DNA from: Collinsella sp. | GTDB lineage: Bacteria > Actinomycetota > Coriobacteriia > Coriobacteriales > Coriobacteriaceae | Length of the DNA: 43,233 bases | Assembly (NCBI GenBank): GCA_019419625.1 | Contig: DXZO01000064.1 | Location: 1 to 43,233, forward strand | Reading direction: 5' to 3' | Shown here: positions 42,469 to 43,233 of the stretch, piece by piece | Numbering within the stretch: the first letter of the stretch is position 1 | Layout: every line of letters begins with the position of its first letter | Notes under the pieces: model-generated | Database searches by the model: none | Told to the model about the DNA's origin: nothing | The model's input: the letters and a program-made list of their open reading frames with translations, nothing else | Position numbers and translations under genes: made by a program

Positions 42469-42969
42469 TTAGAAGTCATCGGGGGAGAGCGTATGGACGA
42501 ACTCGTCGAACTTCTCGAACTCCTGCTCGTCGTCGACATCCTCGGCGTGGGTGGAAACAGTGCCCAGGCGATTCATGATGTCGTCCTCCACAAACATGGG
42601 AGCATTGCTGCGCACGGCAAGGGCAATGGCATCACTGGGGCGGGCGTCGATCTTGCGCTCCTCGCCATCGGCCAGTACGACGATCGTCGCGTAGAACACC
42701 GGCGGCTCGGCGCGAACGATCTCGATGCGCTCGAGCTTGGCGCCCAGGGCGTCAACGGTATCGAGCAACAGGTCATGGGTGATCGGGCGCTCGGCGCGGC
42801 CGCTATCGATGCCGCGGCTGATGGCAGCAGCTTCAAACGAACCAGTCTGAATGGAAAGGGAACGCAGCGGCGCGGGCGAGTCCGATTTGCTGCTGCGCTC
42901 ACGAAGTACGATAAGCGATGGCACGGGACCGGCGGCCATGACGATGGTCTCTATGTCGACACGAACCAT
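42469..42969 (-). CDS. Bifunctional nuclease (BFN, DUF151) domain protein
   Basis: A 166-residue protein whose first 140 residues fit the BFN domain. It shows a VPSLIVLRE strand early, ERPITHDLLLDTVDALGAKLERIEI in the middle and the signature RPSDAIALAVRSNAPMFVEDDIM. The C-terminus is acidic (DVDDEQEFEKFDEF). Nuclease activity has been described for plant members; the bacterial role is open. ATG 42969 has GGAGGTG close upstream; the frame continues 10 codons further without support. First gene of a probable three-gene string with two small unknown genes. Confidence 0.85.
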   Translation of the reverse strand: MVRVDIETIVMAAGPVPSLIVLRERSSKSDSPAPLRSLSIQTGSFEAAAISRGIDSGRAERPITHDLLLDTVDALGAKLERIEIVRAEPPVFYATIVVLADGEERKIDARPSDAIALAVRSNAPMFVEDDIMNRLGTVSTHAEDVDDEQEFEKFDEFVHTLSPDDF

Positions 42970-43059
42970 GGAACACCTCCGGTACGTAGCGGTTAACACG
43001 CGGCAGCCCGCCGCATTGAATAGCTATACTACCCAAACTTTCGCACAGCACACAAAATC

Positions 43060-43098
43060 AAAGTAGTTAATTTGGGACGGGGCTTTTTTGACTACTTT
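43060..43098. repeat. REP-like hairpin with GGGACGGGGC motif, copy 2
   Basis: An 8-bp inverted repeat (43060-43067 with 43091-43098) enclosing ATTTGGGACGGGGCTTTTT. This loop is the same as at 14524-14559, with a related GTAGT / ACTAC stem. It lies upstream of the BFN gene and downstream of tRNA-Ile. Confidence 0.6.
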
Positions 43099-43108
43099 CA
43101 GTAGGTAA

Positions 43109-43139
43109 GAAAAAAGCCCCGAGGCAACGCCCCAGGGCT
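43109..43139 (-). terminator. Terminator of tRNA-Ile
   Basis: A 10-bp stem with two wobble pairs (43115-43124 with 43130-43139), loop of 5, followed on the minus strand by a T run (43109-43115), 15 bases after the tRNA. Confidence 0.85.
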
Positions 43140-43153
43140 CTTCACAGTTTTGA

Positions 43154-43230
43154 TGGTGGACCTGACAAGATTCGAACTTGTGACCTCCCGGTTATCAGCC
43201 GGACGCTCTAACCAACTGAGCTACAGGTCC
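43154..43230 (-). tRNA. tRNA-Ile (anticodon GAT)
   Basis: 74 bases plus encoded CCA (43154-43156 on the plus strand as TGG). Acceptor stem is 43224-43230 with 43158-43164. The anticodon loop CTGATAA gives GAT, reading AUC and AUU. The T loop is TTCGAAT. D and T arms are complete. No rRNA gene is in view, so it is not part of an rRNA operon inside this window. Confidence 0.95.
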
Positions 43231-43233
43231 ATC

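Overview
The window looks like a chromosomal segment of a high-GC member of the Coriobacteriia, most probably Collinsella or a close relative. This is inferred from the GC-rich third codon positions, a LuxR-type regulator fused to a multi-spanning membrane domain (a family expanded in Coriobacteriia), the gut-type PTS and amino-acid transport genes, and many short structured intergenic repeats. No species call can be made from sequence alone. No phage, transposase, CRISPR or plasmid gene is visible; the coding content is mostly core metabolism.

Layout: 1-2.7 kb holds a cut-off surface protein (minus), a divergent membrane LuxR regulator (plus) and a cytidylate-kinase-like protein (minus). 2.9-5.9 kb is a four-gene polar amino acid ABC operon (ATPase, binding lipoprotein, two permeases). 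6.3-8.7 kb has a YqeY protein, a PpiC-type foldase and a lone PTS IIA. 8.8-12.5 kb carries purN, purM and purF, with purE at 15.6 kb; between them sit a CmpB-type membrane protein, a MoaE-like protein and a class B sortase. 16.4-17.3 kb has a MarR regulator and a small membrane protein. 17.4-21.3 kb is a mannose-family PTS operon (IIA-IIB-IIC-IID) divergent from a GntR regulator, with candidate operators between them. 21.5-26.4 kb is carAB. 26.6-31.7 kb has a membrane-anchored protein of unknown role, an ABC exporter, a Nudix hydrolase and purD. 31.8-36.5 kb has purA, dnaB and the rpsF-ssb-rpsR-rplI operon. 37-37.2 kb has two tRNA-Ser genes, followed by a TRIC-type channel and a bactofilin-like membrane protein (plus). 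39.6-43.2 kb has typA, two small unknown proteins, a BFN-domain protein and tRNA-Ile.

The genes work mainly in nucleotide supply: purE, F, M, N, D and A lead from PRPP to IMP and on to AMP, and carAB makes carbamoyl phosphate for pyrimidines and arginine. The rest serve replication and translation (dnaB, ssb, S6, S18, L9, typA) and nutrient import.

The most unusual content is intergenic. (1) Three copies of a roughly 110-150 nt structured element lie directly after stop codons at 2788-2895, 6171-6318 and 29491-29640. Stem sequences differ while pairing and a GG/GA internal loop are kept, and in one copy the two strands of that loop are swapped. (2) Many hairpins carry a GGGGACAGG or GGGACGGGG motif, suggesting a REP-like family. 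(3) There are long palindromes at 6033-6095, 16167-16248 and 21389-21530. (4) A 25-nt inverted copy of the tRNA-Ser 3' end lies at 37267-37291, beside a highly folded stretch.
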